Assembly (NCBI GenBank): GCA_045535635.1
Contig: JAZSLZ010000015.1
Span: 1-24,841, forward strand
Source: RGIG8700 sp045535635
Lineage (GTDB): Bacteria > Bacillota > Clostridia > RGIG6154
Length of the DNA stretch: 24,841 bases
Reading direction: 5' to 3'
Shown here: positions 7,412-15,185 of the stretch, in pieces
Layout: the number at the start of each line of letters is the position of its first letter
How positions within the stretch are numbered: position 1 is the first letter of the stretch
The notes under the pieces: model-generated
The model's database searches: none
Seen by the model: only the letters and a program-made list of their open reading frames with translations
What the model was told of the DNA's origin: nothing
Position numbers and translations under genes: made by a program

Positions 7412-8599
7412 TTAATCACCAAAACAAACACCTACTGTTTTTGCAAGATTTACAAGTTCGCCATTTGGATCAACAGGCTTGAAGTTTCCGTGAATATCGT
7501 TTGACGGAATAACAACCTCAAGAGGAACTGCAACCATTTCGTTATTTCTGAGTGCTACCATATGCTTTTCGTTGCCATTCATTAAAAGGTCAACAGCAGC
7601 GCTTCCGTATCTTGTGCAAAGAACTCTGTCTGAAGCAGAAGTCATACCGCCACGCTGAATATGTGAAAGTGCAGAGCTTCTGCATTCAACATCAATAATG
7701 TCCTCGCTTATAGCGTAACCGTTTTCGTCGCGTTCTGAATTAAACATATTTTCGATAGTTGATGCGATAACCTTTCCAATTCCACCTAGTTTAACACCAT
7801 CAGGTGAAAAGTCCTGAGTGATTGCAGTAACAGCTTTTCCGTCAGGTGCAGGAGCACCTTCGGCAACAACAATGATAGAGTATTTTTTATCACTTAAGAG
7901 AGCTTTTTTAACTCTGTCTTTAATTTTTACAATATCGTATGGAATTTCAGGAAGAATAATTGCGTCTGCACCACTTGCGATACCTGTATGCAGAGCAATG
8001 TGTCCGGCATCTCTGCCCATAACCTCAAAAACCATAACTCTGTGATGGCTTCTGCCAGTTGTTTTAAGTGCATCAACTGCTTCAACATTTTTATTTACTG
8101 CAGTATCAAAACCAAAAGTCTGATCTGTAGAGTTAAGGTCGTTGTCAATGGTTTTAGGAATACCCATAACGCGTACACCCATTCTTGAATAGTCACGACC
8201 TGAAGTTAAAGTTCCGTCACCGCCAACTATAATTAAAGCATCAATACCTGCTTTTTTAATGTTTTCAACTGCTATATGAGAAACATCATCATAAATTGGT
8301 TTGCCGTCTTCGCCTTTAATGATTCCGTTTTTATCACGTCTTGGATATTTGAAAAGGTTGTCCTTGTTAGAATTGTAAAGTATTGTACCGCCGTCGCCAA
8401 TAATTTCGTCAACAGTATCAATTGTTAAAGGAATCATCTGACTTTCACCAAGATAAAGACCTCTGTAGCAATTTTTAATACCAACGCACTCAATTCCGTA
8501 TTTATTTATAGCGGTATAAACAACGGCTCTGATAACTGCATTAAGACCACAACAGTCTCCGCCACCTGTCATAATACCGATTTTCTTTATTTCACTCAT
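7412..8599 (-). CDS. pfkA: 6-phosphofructokinase (PfkA family, group III-like)
   Basis: Phosphorylates fructose 6-phosphate to fructose 1,6-bisphosphate in glycolysis; 395 aa, longer than the roughly 320 aa of classical PfkA. Motifs: GGGDC at 12-16, GGDGT at 126-130, PKTIDND at 148-154 with probable base D152, and MGRDAG at 194-199. Glycine in GGDGT indicates ATP as donor, whereas lysine in PKTIDND is typical of pyrophosphate-type or group III enzymes. ATP with this hybrid signature is known for actinobacterial group III PFKs, so I favour ATP use. The nucleotide loop has CCGLN where most have C-P/A-GLN. It has its own promoter and terminator. TTGGAGGAC precedes ATG 8599. Confidence 0.93.
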   Translation of the reverse strand: MSEIKKIGIMTGGGDCCGLNAVIRAVVYTAINKYGIECVGIKNCYRGLYLGESQMIPLTIDTVDEIIGDGGTILYNSNKDNLFKYPRRDKNGIIKGEDGKPIYDDVSHIAVENIKKAGIDALIIVGGDGTLTSGRDYSRMGVRVMGIPKTIDNDLNSTDQTFGFDTAVNKNVEAVDALKTTGRSHHRVMVFEVMGRDAGHIALHTGIASGADAIILPEIPYDIVKIKDRVKKALLSDKKYSIIVVAEGAPAPDGKAVTAITQDFSPDGVKLGGIGKVIASTIENMFNSERDENGYAISEDIIDVECRSSALSHIQRGGMTSASDRVLCTRYGSAAVDLLMNGNEKHMVALRNNEMVAVPLEVVIPSNDIHGNFKPVDPNGELVNLAKTVGVCFGD

Positions 8600-8628
8600 T
8601 AAAAGTCCTCCAAATTTAATCTCAATAT

Positions 8629-8657
8629 ATAATACAATAATTTGTAGAAAAAAGCAA
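8629..8657 (-). promoter_or_regulatory. Promoter for pfkA
   Basis: Minus strand: -35 TTGCTT (8657-8652), 17-base spacer, -10 TATTAT (8634-8629). A GGAGG ribosome binding site follows before the ATG. Confidence 0.75.
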
Positions 8658-8858
8658 GTACTTTATTTTTATTGCAGTAAAATGGGGAGATTTTGTTGTA
8701 AACATATATACATATTATGTCCGGTTTTTAATAAATAATTTATTGATGTTAAAATAAGCTTTGAAAAAGTAAATCCACTTTTTCTTTTATATCCTTTATC
8801 TGGAAACAACAATTTTTTAGTGAAGAGTGAAGAGAGAAAAGTGAATAGATAATAGTGC
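8658..8858. other. Gene-free stretch upstream of pfkA
   Basis: No plausible gene is visible on either strand. It is very AT-rich. It contains a perfect 8-bp hairpin, GAAAAAGT (8763-8770), loop AAATCC, ACTTTTTC (8777-8784), followed by T-rich DNA. It also has a purine-rich low-complexity segment at about 8819-8857 built from repeats of AGTGAAGAG/AGTGAATAG-like words. Function unknown. Confidence 0.5.
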
Positions 8859-8901
8859 AAAAGAAACGACAACTTTCTCATCGAAAATTGTCGTTTCTTT
8901 T
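8859..8901 (-). terminator. Terminator downstream of tRNA-Lys
   Basis: AAAAGAAACGACAA (8859-8872) pairs with TTGTCGTTTCTTTT (8888-8901), a perfect 14-bp stem, extended past one mismatch by TTTC/GAAA inside the loop. A- and T-rich flanks make it usable in both directions; it starts directly at the tRNA 3' end. Confidence 0.8.
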
Positions 8902-8977
8902 TGGTACACCATCGGGGGCTCGAACCCCGGACACCCTGATTAAGAGTCAGGTGCTCTACCAACTGAGCTAATGGTGC
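8902..8977 (-). tRNA. tRNA-Lys (anticodon CTT)
   Basis: A 76-base cloverleaf on the minus strand with encoded CCA. The anticodon loop CTCTTAA gives anticodon CTT, reading AAG. The T-arm is CGGGG/CCCCG with loop TTCGAGC, and the D-arm is AGCTCAGTTGGTAGAGC-like. The acceptor stem pairs GCACCAT with ATGGTGT, leaving a G1-U72 wobble where G1-C72 is usual. The discriminator base is A73. Confidence 0.95.
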
Positions 8978-9004
8978 ATATTAAATTATTCTCAACAGAT
9001 ATAA

Positions 9005-9033
9005 ATTATAGCACACAAGTTTTGATTTGTAAA
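9005..9033 (-). promoter_or_regulatory. Promoter for tRNA-Lys
   Basis: Minus strand: -35 TTTACA (9033-9028), 17-base spacer ending TGC (extended -10), perfect -10 TATAAT (9010-9005). Transcription would begin about 20 bases before the mature tRNA 5' end. Confidence 0.8.
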
Positions 9034-9053
9034 GTACTTTTTTGAAAAAAAAG

Positions 9054-9087
9054 AAAAAACTTCCGATTATTCATCAGAAGCTTTTTT
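9054..9087 (-). terminator. Terminator overlapping the popT stop codon
   Basis: On the minus strand the last popT codons form GCTTC pairing with GAAG, with A-run and T-run extending the stem (9082-9087 with 9054-9059, one bulge). The TAA stop (9069-9067) lies in the loop. A long T-rich tract follows. Confidence 0.6.
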
Positions 9088-9852
9088 CATAAAGGTATAA
9101 GCGCCTGTCATTCCTGCAAGGAAAAAGAAAATATCAATTATTGTAGGAACTCCAGGAAAAGCAGTTATTACAGAAGCGAATAAAAATCCCAGTGCTGTGA
9201 AGTATGCATAGCCATGATGTTTTTTGAAGGCAATGTTTATAAGCTTTGCGGTTATAAAGAAAAAAGCTGCAGCACCTAAACCAATCCACACAAGATTAAT
9301 AATATTTAAGGTTGCGATTGAGTTAATCATATCATCGTATGAGCCAAGCTGCATTAACAGGAATGAAGAACTTATTCCAGGAATTAAGATACCCATTGCA
9401 AGGAATACACCTGAAATCAATAATACAACAGAGGAAGCAGATGAACCTAGATTATTCTGAGCAACTGCAAAAGAAAAAAACAAACCTATTGCAATCGCAA
9501 TTGCAGAAAAGGCAAAATACGATTTCTTTATGCCTTCCTTAGTAGCTTCTTTAAGAAGTGATGGTAGGCTACCGATGATAAGACCTATAAAACAGTATAT
9601 TACCGTTTTTTCGTAGTTTTCAAGAAGTTGTCTCATAACAACACCAAAAACACCAAGACCAAGCAAAACACCTAAACCAAGGGGGAGAAGGTAAGAGAAG
9701 CTTTTTTTGAAATTATGATTAATGGTCATAACCGCATCCAGTGCAGGAGCATAAACCCCAAGCACTATTGCAAGAATTCCTCCGCTTAAACCGGGAGTAA
9801 TTGCAGCAACGCCGATTATGAACCCTAAAAGAACTGATTTGATTTTGTTCAT
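9067..9852 (-). CDS. popT: DUF368 (PopT-like) polyprenyl-phosphate transporter
   Basis: Polytopic membrane protein of the DUF368 family, 261 aa. DUF368 proteins were recently shown to recycle undecaprenyl phosphate across the cytoplasmic membrane (PopT), supporting peptidoglycan and surface polymer synthesis. Two internally related segments carry the family signature: AITPGLSGGILAIVLG near the N terminus and GILIPGISSSFLLMQLGSYD past the middle, consistent with an inverted-repeat fold of about eight membrane helices. ATG 9852 is preceded by GGAGGA; an upstream in-frame TTG would place the ribosome binding site inside the gene. It is monocistronic with its own promoter (9875-9903) and a stop-overlapping terminator. 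Function is transferred from the family. Confidence 0.88.
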   Translation of the reverse strand: MNKIKSVLLGFIIGVAAITPGLSGGILAIVLGVYAPALDAVMTINHNFKKSFSYLLPLGLGVLLGLGVFGVVMRQLLENYEKTVIYCFIGLIIGSLPSLLKEATKEGIKKSYFAFSAIAIAIGLFFSFAVAQNNLGSSASSVVLLISGVFLAMGILIPGISSSFLLMQLGSYDDMINSIATLNIINLVWIGLGAAAFFFITAKLINIAFKKHHGYAYFTALGFLFASVITAFPGVPTIIDIFFFLAGMTGAYTFMKKASDE

Positions 9853-9874
9853 AATTTGTCCTCCATACAAGAGT

Positions 9875-9903
9875 ATTATATACCCTTATATGTTAAAAGT
9901 CAA
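9875..9903 (-). promoter_or_regulatory. Promoter for popT
   Basis: Minus strand: -35 TTGACT (9903-9898), 17-base spacer, perfect -10 TATAAT (9880-9875), one of the strongest promoters in the window. Confidence 0.85.
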
Positions 9904-10007
9904 TTGATGCTTTTTCAGTTTTAAGGAAAATTTATTTTAAAATAGCTTTGTATAACTAAAGTCTAAATACATTTAATATTTCTTGAACGGCGTATTGTTT
10001 ATAAAAA

Positions 10008-10030
10008 TAGCCGGATGATTTATCCGGCTA
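10008..10030 (-). terminator. Terminator enclosing the trxB stop codon
   Basis: TAGCCGGAT (10008-10016) pairs with ATCCGGCTA (10022-10030), a perfect 9-bp stem. On the minus strand the hairpin is followed by TTTTTAT. The trxB stop TAA (10022-10020) straddles the loop and stem edge. Confidence 0.85.
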
Positions 10031-10934
10031 TATATTTTTCTGCAAAGTATGCGGCGTTAGCACCGTCTGCAAGGGCGGTTGCAATTTGTCTGAACTGCTT
10101 TGTGCGGACATCACCTGCAACAAAAACACCGTTTAAATTTGTGTGACAGTTTTCGTCGGAAACGATGTAACCATCTTTAAGCTCAAGCTGATTTGCAAAA
10201 ATAGCAGTTTCCGGATTTCGTCCTATGCAGACAAAAACTCCGTCCACTATAAGTCTGGTGGTTGTAGAGCTTTTTGTATCTTCAAGTATCAATGCTGTAA
10301 GCTTCTGGTCAAATAAGAATTTAACAGCTTTCTGATTCAGATAATATTTTATATTCTCACATTTGTTAAGAGCATCTTTATATATTTTAGCTGCTGTAAA
10401 ATAATCTTTTCTGTGTACGATAAAAACATTTTTGCAGATTTTTGATAAGGCAATCGCCTCAGAGATGGCAGAGTTGCCGCCACCAATTACTGCAACGGTT
10501 TTGTCTTTATAAAGAGGGCCGTCACAGGTTGCACAGTAGCTAACACCTTTACCTGTAAGAAATTCTTCATAAGGAAGACCAAGCTTTCTTGGATATGCTC
10601 CTGTGGCAATTATAACACATTTTGTCTGAAAACTCTCGTTGCTACAGTTAACATATTTGATTTTACCTCTCAGTTCAGTTGATGTTATCTCTTTATACAC
10701 AATTTCTGCACCATACTTTTGCGCAGAATTTTTCATTTTTAGTCCAAGTGTAAAACCGTCAATGCCTTCATCAAAACCGGGATAGTTCTCAATGCTTGAT
10801 GCAAGACACATCTGTCCTCCAAAAGCAAACTTTTCAAAGAGAAGAGTTTTAAGACCTGCCCTTGCACAATAAAGTGCAGAGCAAAACCCTGCGGGACCTC
10901 CGCCAATTATAATAATATCATAAATTTTGTCCAT
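10020..10934 (-). CDS. trxB: Thioredoxin-disulfide reductase-type flavoprotein
   Basis: 304-aa FAD-dependent reductase of thioredoxin. FAD motif GGGPAG is at 11-16, the redox CxxC is C134-A-T-C137 followed by DG, the second Rossmann motif GGGNSA is at 151-156, and the C-terminal FAD motif is AGDVR. In the NADPH-phosphate site the usual HRR is HRK (174-176), still basic, so NADPH is likely but the change leaves room for a different electron donor, as in ferredoxin- or flavin-type relatives. I chose ATG 10934 because GGGTGA lies just upstream and the protein starts MDKIYDIIIIGGG; the longer frame adds an unlikely N-terminal leader. No thioredoxin gene is adjacent. Confidence 0.9.
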   Translation of the reverse strand: MDKIYDIIIIGGGPAGFCSALYCARAGLKTLLFEKFAFGGQMCLASSIENYPGFDEGIDGFTLGLKMKNSAQKYGAEIVYKEITSTELRGKIKYVNCSNESFQTKCVIIATGAYPRKLGLPYEEFLTGKGVSYCATCDGPLYKDKTVAVIGGGNSAISEAIALSKICKNVFIVHRKDYFTAAKIYKDALNKCENIKYYLNQKAVKFLFDQKLTALILEDTKSSTTTRLIVDGVFVCIGRNPETAIFANQLELKDGYIVSDENCHTNLNGVFVAGDVRTKQFRQIATALADGANAAYFAEKYIAG

Positions 10935-10978
10935 AAAAATCACCCAAAATAGTTTTTGCTGAATAAAAATTTTTATTC

Positions 10979-11008
10979 TATATAACATAAAAAACAGTGC
11001 ATTGACAA
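10979..11008 (-). promoter_or_regulatory. Promoter for trxB (divergent)
   Basis: Minus strand: -35 TTGTCA (11008-11003), 17-18-base spacer, -10 TTATAT or TATATA (10985-10979). Its -35 box overlaps the -35 box of the plus-strand promoter at 11002-11030. Confidence 0.6.
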
Positions 11009-11030
11009 ATGGTTCGTGTTAGGGTATTAT
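11002..11030 (+). promoter_or_regulatory. Promoter for PHP phosphatase-ygjV unit
   Basis: Perfect -35 TTGACA (11002-11007), 17-base spacer, -10 TATTAT (11025-11030). Confidence 0.85.
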
Positions 11031-11073
11031 AGTTTTTGAGGATATGAAGAAACTTTTTTTGAAGAGGTAAAAG

Positions 11074-11856
11074 ATGACATATAATTTTCACACTCACACA
11101 AAAAGATGCGGACATGCTACAGGTGAAGCAGAAAATTATATATTAAGAGCAATTGCAAACAATGTTAAGGATATGGGGTTTTCAGAACATATTCCTTTCA
11201 AGTTTCCTAATGGCTATGAGTCTTATTTCAGACTGCCTTTAAGTGAAGTTAAAGACTATTTTGAAGAGATTAATTTTCTGCGTGAAAAATATAAGAAACA
11301 GATAAATATCAAAATCGGTTTTGAAATGGAATATTATCCTGCATATTTTGAAGAAATGCTTAAAAATGCAAAAGCATTTGGTGCAGAGTATCTGATTTTA
11401 GGACAGCATTTTATATATGGCGAAGTTGATGACGGTGTAGCAACAGTAAGAAAATCGGAAAGTGTTGAAGGCTTAAACGAATATGTAAACTGCGTTGTGG
11501 CAGGGATAAAAAGCGGAGTTTTCACTTATGTTGCACATCCTGATATTTTCAGATTTGTCGGTGATGACAAAATATACTATGAGAAAATGAAACAGATTTG
11601 TATTGCCTCAAAAGAATATAATGTCCCACTTGAAATCAATTTCCTGGGAATAAGAAATAAAAGAAATTACCCTTATGATAAATTCTGGGAAATAGCAGGA
11701 GAAATCAAATGCCCTGTAACCTTTGGGTTTGATGCCCATGATGAAGATTCAGCCTATGATGGGGACTCTTTGATTAAGGCAAAAGAGCTTGTTGAAAAAT
11801 ATAGATTAAATTATATAGGAAAACCTGAAATAGTGAATATAAATAAAGAGGTGTAA
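11074..11856 (+). CDS. PHP-domain phosphatase, histidinol-phosphatase (HisJ/HisK) family
   Basis: 260-aa PHP-domain hydrolase resembling the HisJ/HisK histidinol-phosphate phosphatases, which carry out the penultimate step of histidine synthesis. The metal-binding motif HTH is at 6-8, followed by H14, GFSEH (H39), GFEMEY, VAHPD and GFDAHD near the C terminus, all characteristic of the PHP trinuclear site. No other histidine genes are nearby, so another phosphate ester could be the substrate. GAAGAGGT precedes ATG 11074. It is followed after 3 bases by the ygjV-like gene, forming a two-gene operon. Confidence 0.82.
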   Translation: MTYNFHTHTKRCGHATGEAENYILRAIANNVKDMGFSEHIPFKFPNGYESYFRLPLSEVKDYFEEINFLREKYKKQINIKIGFEMEYYPAYFEEMLKNAKAFGAEYLILGQHFIYGEVDDGVATVRKSESVEGLNEYVNCVVAGIKSGVFTYVAHPDIFRFVGDDKIYYEKMKQICIASKEYNVPLEINFLGIRNKRNYPYDKFWEIAGEIKCPVTFGFDAHDEDSAYDGDSLIKAKELVEKYRLNYIGKPEIVNINKEV

Positions 11857-11859
11857 AAA

Positions 11860-12393
11860 ATGTTAACAAAAGAATTTATCGGTCAGGCATTCGGTATAGT
11901 AGGTCTTTTAATGTTTGTGCTTTCATTCCAGTGTAAAGAAAACAAGAAGCTTATTTTTGTTCAGGGGATAGGCGGAATGATGTTTTTTCTCAACTTTTTG
12001 CTTATAGGTGCGTATGGCGGTGCTTTGTTCAATCTTACAATTCTCGTAAGAGGTCTCTTATATATGAAGAAAGACAACAAAATATGGAAACCAGTTGTTG
12101 TTGAAATTTTGTTTACAATTGCATACGTATATTCATTGTCGTTGGTGAAAAACAGTTTGCTTCAGATTATACTTACAACCCTGCCGTATTTGTCACTTCT
12201 TGTTATGAGTGTGCTTATGTGGAAGGGTGACGGTAAAAAAATAAGAATTTTTCAGACTGTAGCACTTTCTCCATCATGGCTTATACATAATATATTTAAT
12301 TTTACTTTGGGAGGAATACTTGCAGAAATATTTAATATAATTTCAGCAGTTGTTTCACTTATAAGATTTAAAGAAAAAAATGACACCGTGTAA
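11860..12393 (+). CDS. YgjV-family inner membrane protein
   Basis: 177-aa hydrophobic protein with about five or six membrane helices, matching the YgjV family of uncharacterised bacterial inner membrane proteins. Typical features are the N-terminal GIVGLLMFVLSFQ helix, a short polar CKENKK turn, and a conserved SPSWLIHNIFN-type segment near the C terminus. GAGG at 11849-11852 serves ATG 11860. It is co-transcribed with the PHP phosphatase. Biochemical function is unknown for the family. Confidence 0.8.
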   Translation: MLTKEFIGQAFGIVGLLMFVLSFQCKENKKLIFVQGIGGMMFFLNFLLIGAYGGALFNLTILVRGLLYMKKDNKIWKPVVVEILFTIAYVYSLSLVKNSLLQIILTTLPYLSLLVMSVLMWKGDGKKIRIFQTVALSPSWLIHNIFNFTLGGILAEIFNIISAVVSLIRFKEKNDTV

Positions 12394-12406
12394 GGTGTCT
12401 TTTTTT
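12382..12406 (+). terminator. Terminator enclosing the ygjV stop codon
   Basis: GACACC (12382-12387), loop GTGTAA, GGTGTC (12394-12399), then seven T (12400-12406). The loop contains the TAA stop (12391-12393), so the last codons are part of the stem. Confidence 0.9.
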
Positions 12407-12425
12407 GACCGAAATGTCAAAAAAA
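12400..12425. repeat. Second hairpin sharing the terminator T-run
   Basis: TTTTTTTGAC (12400-12409), loop CGAAAT, GTCAAAAAAA (12416-12425): a perfect 10-bp stem that uses the T-run of the preceding terminator. Its formation would compete with U-tract release, or it may act on the opposite strand. Confidence 0.5.
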
Positions 12426-12428
12426 GTT

Positions 12429-12475
12429 GCTCCAATTAACTAAAAAAATAAAGTAAATTGGGGAGTTTTTGGAGC
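12429..12475. promoter_or_regulatory. Possible operator upstream of the sugar ABC operon
   Basis: GCTCCAA (12429-12435) and TTGGAGC (12469-12475) form an inverted repeat, with a third related word AATTGGGGAG between them (12456-12465). The cluster sits just upstream of the -35 box at 12496. A regulator site is possible but not demonstrated. Confidence 0.35.
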
Positions 12476-12495
12476 GAAAAAATTTGAAAAAATTA

Positions 12496-12525
12496 TTGAC
12501 AAATTAATAGGAAATATGGTAGTAT
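12496..12525 (+). promoter_or_regulatory. Promoter for the sugar ABC operon
   Basis: Perfect -35 TTGACA (12496-12501), 18-base spacer, TGG then -10 TAGTAT (12520-12525), an extended -10 arrangement. Confidence 0.75.
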
Positions 12526-12584
12526 TGAAATATAGAGGAAGGAGTAAAATATAACTAATATAAATAATGAAATGGAGAAAAGAT

Positions 12585-14084
12585 ATGGATGAAATAATTC
12601 TTCAAATGAAAGATATTGACAAAAGATTTTCAGGTGTCCATGCATTGAAATCCGTAAACCTTGAACTGAAGAAAGGTGAGGTTCACGCACTTATGGGTGA
12701 AAATGGTGCCGGAAAATCAACACTTATGAAAGTTCTTTGCGGAATTCATAAAAGAGATGGCGGCGAAATTACACTTTTTGGTGAAAAAGTTAATTTTCAT
12801 AACATTAAGGATTCTCAGAACGCAGGAATAAGTATTATTCATCAGGAACTTAATATGATGAACCACTTAACTGTTGCACAGAATATCTACATCGGCAGAG
12901 AGCCTATGATAAACGGCATCTATATAGATGATAAAAAAATGGAAAAAGATGCTAAAGAGCTTTTTGACAGAATAGGTGTAAAAATTGATCCGTCTGCAGT
13001 TTTGGGAACGCTCACAGTTGGTAAACAACAGATGGTAGAAATTGCAAAAGCAGTTTCAAGAGATTCAAAAATTCTTATTTTAGATGAACCTACAGCAGCT
13101 CTTACTCAGCTTGAAGTAGAAGAATTGTTTAAAATTATGAATGACCTTAAAGCGAAAGGAATCGGAATGATTTACATTTCGCATCGTATGGATGAAATCA
13201 ACAGAATTTCAGATCGTATTACTGTAATGCGTGACGGCGAATATGTAGGAACTCTTATTACAAAAGAAACAACAAAAGATGAAATCGTTAAAATGATGGT
13301 TGGAAGAGTTATCTACGGAGATAAGAAAGAATCAAGTAATGTTCCTGAGGATGCAGAGGTTGTTCTTGAAGTTAAAAATCTCAATAAAGGTAAAGAAATT
13401 AAAGATGTTAGCTTCAAGTTGAGAAAAGGTGAAATTTTAGGTTTTTCAGGTCTTATGGGTGCAGGAAGAACTGAAGTTGCAAGAGCAATTTACGGTGCCG
13501 ATCCTATAGATAGCGGTGAAATATACATAAACGGACAGAAAACAAAAATCAAAACTCCCGCAGATGCAGTTAAGAAAGGAATTTGTTACCTTTCTGAAGA
13601 CAGAAAAAGATATGGTCTTATGCTTGATAAGTCTATAGCAGAAAACTCTGCTTTGGCGTCACTTGAAGATTATATTAAGTTTGGCTGGATAAATGACGGA
13701 AAGATTGAAAAAGATGCAGAGCGTGAAAATGCTAAATTAAAAACAAAAACACCGTCAATGAAGCAGCTTCTTAAAAATCTTTCAGGTGGTAATCAGCAAA
13801 AGGTTATTATTGCAAGATGGCTTTTAAATGACGCGGATATATTTATCTTTGACGAACCTACAAGAGGTATTGACATTGGTGCAAAAAGTGAAATGTACAC
13901 TCTTATGGAAGAACTTGCATCTCAGGGCAAATCAGTAATTATGGTATCTTCTGAACTTGCCGAAATACAAAGACTCAGCGACAGGGTTATTGTTATGTGT
14001 GAAGGCAGAATAACAGGAGAGCTTGACATCAAAGATGCAACTCAGGAAAAAATTATGGCGTATGCAACAATGAGGGAGGAATGA
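12585..14084 (+). CDS. Sugar ABC transporter ATP-binding protein (RbsA/MglA-like)
   Basis: 499-aa protein with two tandem ATPase domains, the architecture of ribose/galactose/xylose-type importers. Domain 1 has Walker A GENGAGKST at 38-46 and Walker B LILDEPTAAL, with the divergent signature TVGKQQ. Domain 2 has the degenerate Walker A GLMGAGRTE, the clear signature LSGGNQQ and Walker B IFDEPTRGID. This asymmetry is normal for the family. ATG 12585 is chosen because GGAG (12574-12577) lies 7 bases upstream; ATG 12567 has no adjacent site. It is followed by the permease and later the binding protein, giving a complete importer. The sugar cannot be assigned, since no catabolic enzyme accompanies it. 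Confidence 0.93.
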   Translation: MDEIILQMKDIDKRFSGVHALKSVNLELKKGEVHALMGENGAGKSTLMKVLCGIHKRDGGEITLFGEKVNFHNIKDSQNAGISIIHQELNMMNHLTVAQNIYIGREPMINGIYIDDKKMEKDAKELFDRIGVKIDPSAVLGTLTVGKQQMVEIAKAVSRDSKILILDEPTAALTQLEVEELFKIMNDLKAKGIGMIYISHRMDEINRISDRITVMRDGEYVGTLITKETTKDEIVKMMVGRVIYGDKKESSNVPEDAEVVLEVKNLNKGKEIKDVSFKLRKGEILGFSGLMGAGRTEVARAIYGADPIDSGEIYINGQKTKIKTPADAVKKGICYLSEDRKRYGLMLDKSIAENSALASLEDYIKFGWINDGKIEKDAERENAKLKTKTPSMKQLLKNLSGGNQQKVIIARWLLNDADIFIFDEPTRGIDIGAKSEMYTLMEELASQGKSVIMVSSELAEIQRLSDRVIVMCEGRITGELDIKDATQEKIMAYATMREE

Positions 14085-14089
14085 TTAAA

Positions 14090-15112
14090 ATGAAAACTTC
14101 AAATACATTAGCTTCGGTTATTAAGAAAAGTATGCAGAATATGATTATTATTGCAGCACTTGCAATTCTGGTTATTATATTCTGGGCATTAAATCCAAAC
14201 TTTTTGGGTAAATATAATATTGTTAGTATGGCACAGTCATTAGCACCATATGCTATTATGGGACTTGGCGTTACATTCGTAATTGCAACAGGTGGTATTG
14301 ACCTTTCAATCGGTACAACTTGTATTGCTTCTGCAGTTATTGCAGGTAAGCTTTATATGAACGGTATGCCTCTTGGATGGACAATTCCGGTTATGATTGC
14401 TATTGGTGCATTGATTGGATTTGTAAATGGTATTTTAGTAGCAAAACTTAAAATCCCTGCGTTTATTGCAACACTTGGAACTATGATGTTCGGCAGAGGA
14501 TTAAGTGCTATTATTGTTTCAATACCAAACATTTTCTTCCCAGGTGGAACTTGGTTTAACAAAGTATTTTCAAACTACAACGGTGTACCTGTGGGACTCA
14601 TCTGGGTAGTATTCTTCGCACTTATCTGTATGTATCTTATGTACAAATGTAAAATAGGCAGATACATTCTTTCAATCGGAAGTAATGAAGAAGCAACAAG
14701 ACTTTCAGGTATTGACACAGATAAATACAAAATTATTGCATATACAATCGCAGGTATTGCAACAGGTATTGCAGCTATCTTCTGGTCAGCATCATTTACA
14801 ACAGTTGCAGCTGCTACAGGTAACGGTATGGAGCTTGATGCTATAGCAGGTGTATATATCGGCGGAACATCAGCTGCCGGTGGTACAGCTTCAATTGCAG
14901 GTTCTGTTATCGGTGCAATTATGCTTGTAGTTATAAGAAGCGGTCTTAATTTTGTTCTTGCTAAATTCAACCTTAATGTAAACTCAACCTATGTTACATA
15001 TGTTTTAACAGGTATTATTGTAGTTGTTGCGGTACTTATGGACGTTATCAAGAATAAAAATGCCAATAAGGTTAAAGTTGAGAAAAAGCCAAAAGAAGCT
15101 AAAAAAGCTTGA
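14090..15112 (+). CDS. Sugar ABC transporter permease (RbsC-like)
   Basis: 340-aa permease of the RbsC/MglC/XylH family (BPD_transp_2), about eight to ten membrane helices, with the family's ATGGIDLSIG segment and the conserved EAA-like cytoplasmic region around YILSIGSNEEATRLSGI. It ends with a lysine-rich cytoplasmic tail. ATG 14090 is preferred because GAGGGAGGA (14072-14080) is 9 bases upstream; ATG 14081, which overlaps the ATPase stop, would directly abut that site. Probably works as a homodimer with the upstream ATPase. Confidence 0.92.
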   Translation: MKTSNTLASVIKKSMQNMIIIAALAILVIIFWALNPNFLGKYNIVSMAQSLAPYAIMGLGVTFVIATGGIDLSIGTTCIASAVIAGKLYMNGMPLGWTIPVMIAIGALIGFVNGILVAKLKIPAFIATLGTMMFGRGLSAIIVSIPNIFFPGGTWFNKVFSNYNGVPVGLIWVVFFALICMYLMYKCKIGRYILSIGSNEEATRLSGIDTDKYKIIAYTIAGIATGIAAIFWSASFTTVAAATGNGMELDAIAGVYIGGTSAAGGTASIAGSVIGAIMLVVIRSGLNFVLAKFNLNVNSTYVTYVLTGIIVVVAVLMDVIKNKNANKVKVEKKPKEAKKA

Positions 15113-15185
15113 AATAAAAATCTAAAAACGCACGCACTTAAAAAGAATTGTTAAAAAGATATAATAATATAAGGAGGAATATATT

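Noticed and set aside
8669..8962. A 97-aa minus-strand open frame
   Set aside because: It runs through the tRNA-Lys gene and its terminator, so it is not a protein gene.
14353..14970. Antisense open frames inside the sugar permease
   Set aside because: Their Pro/Ile/Ala-rich composition mirrors the hydrophobic sense gene; no independent start signals.
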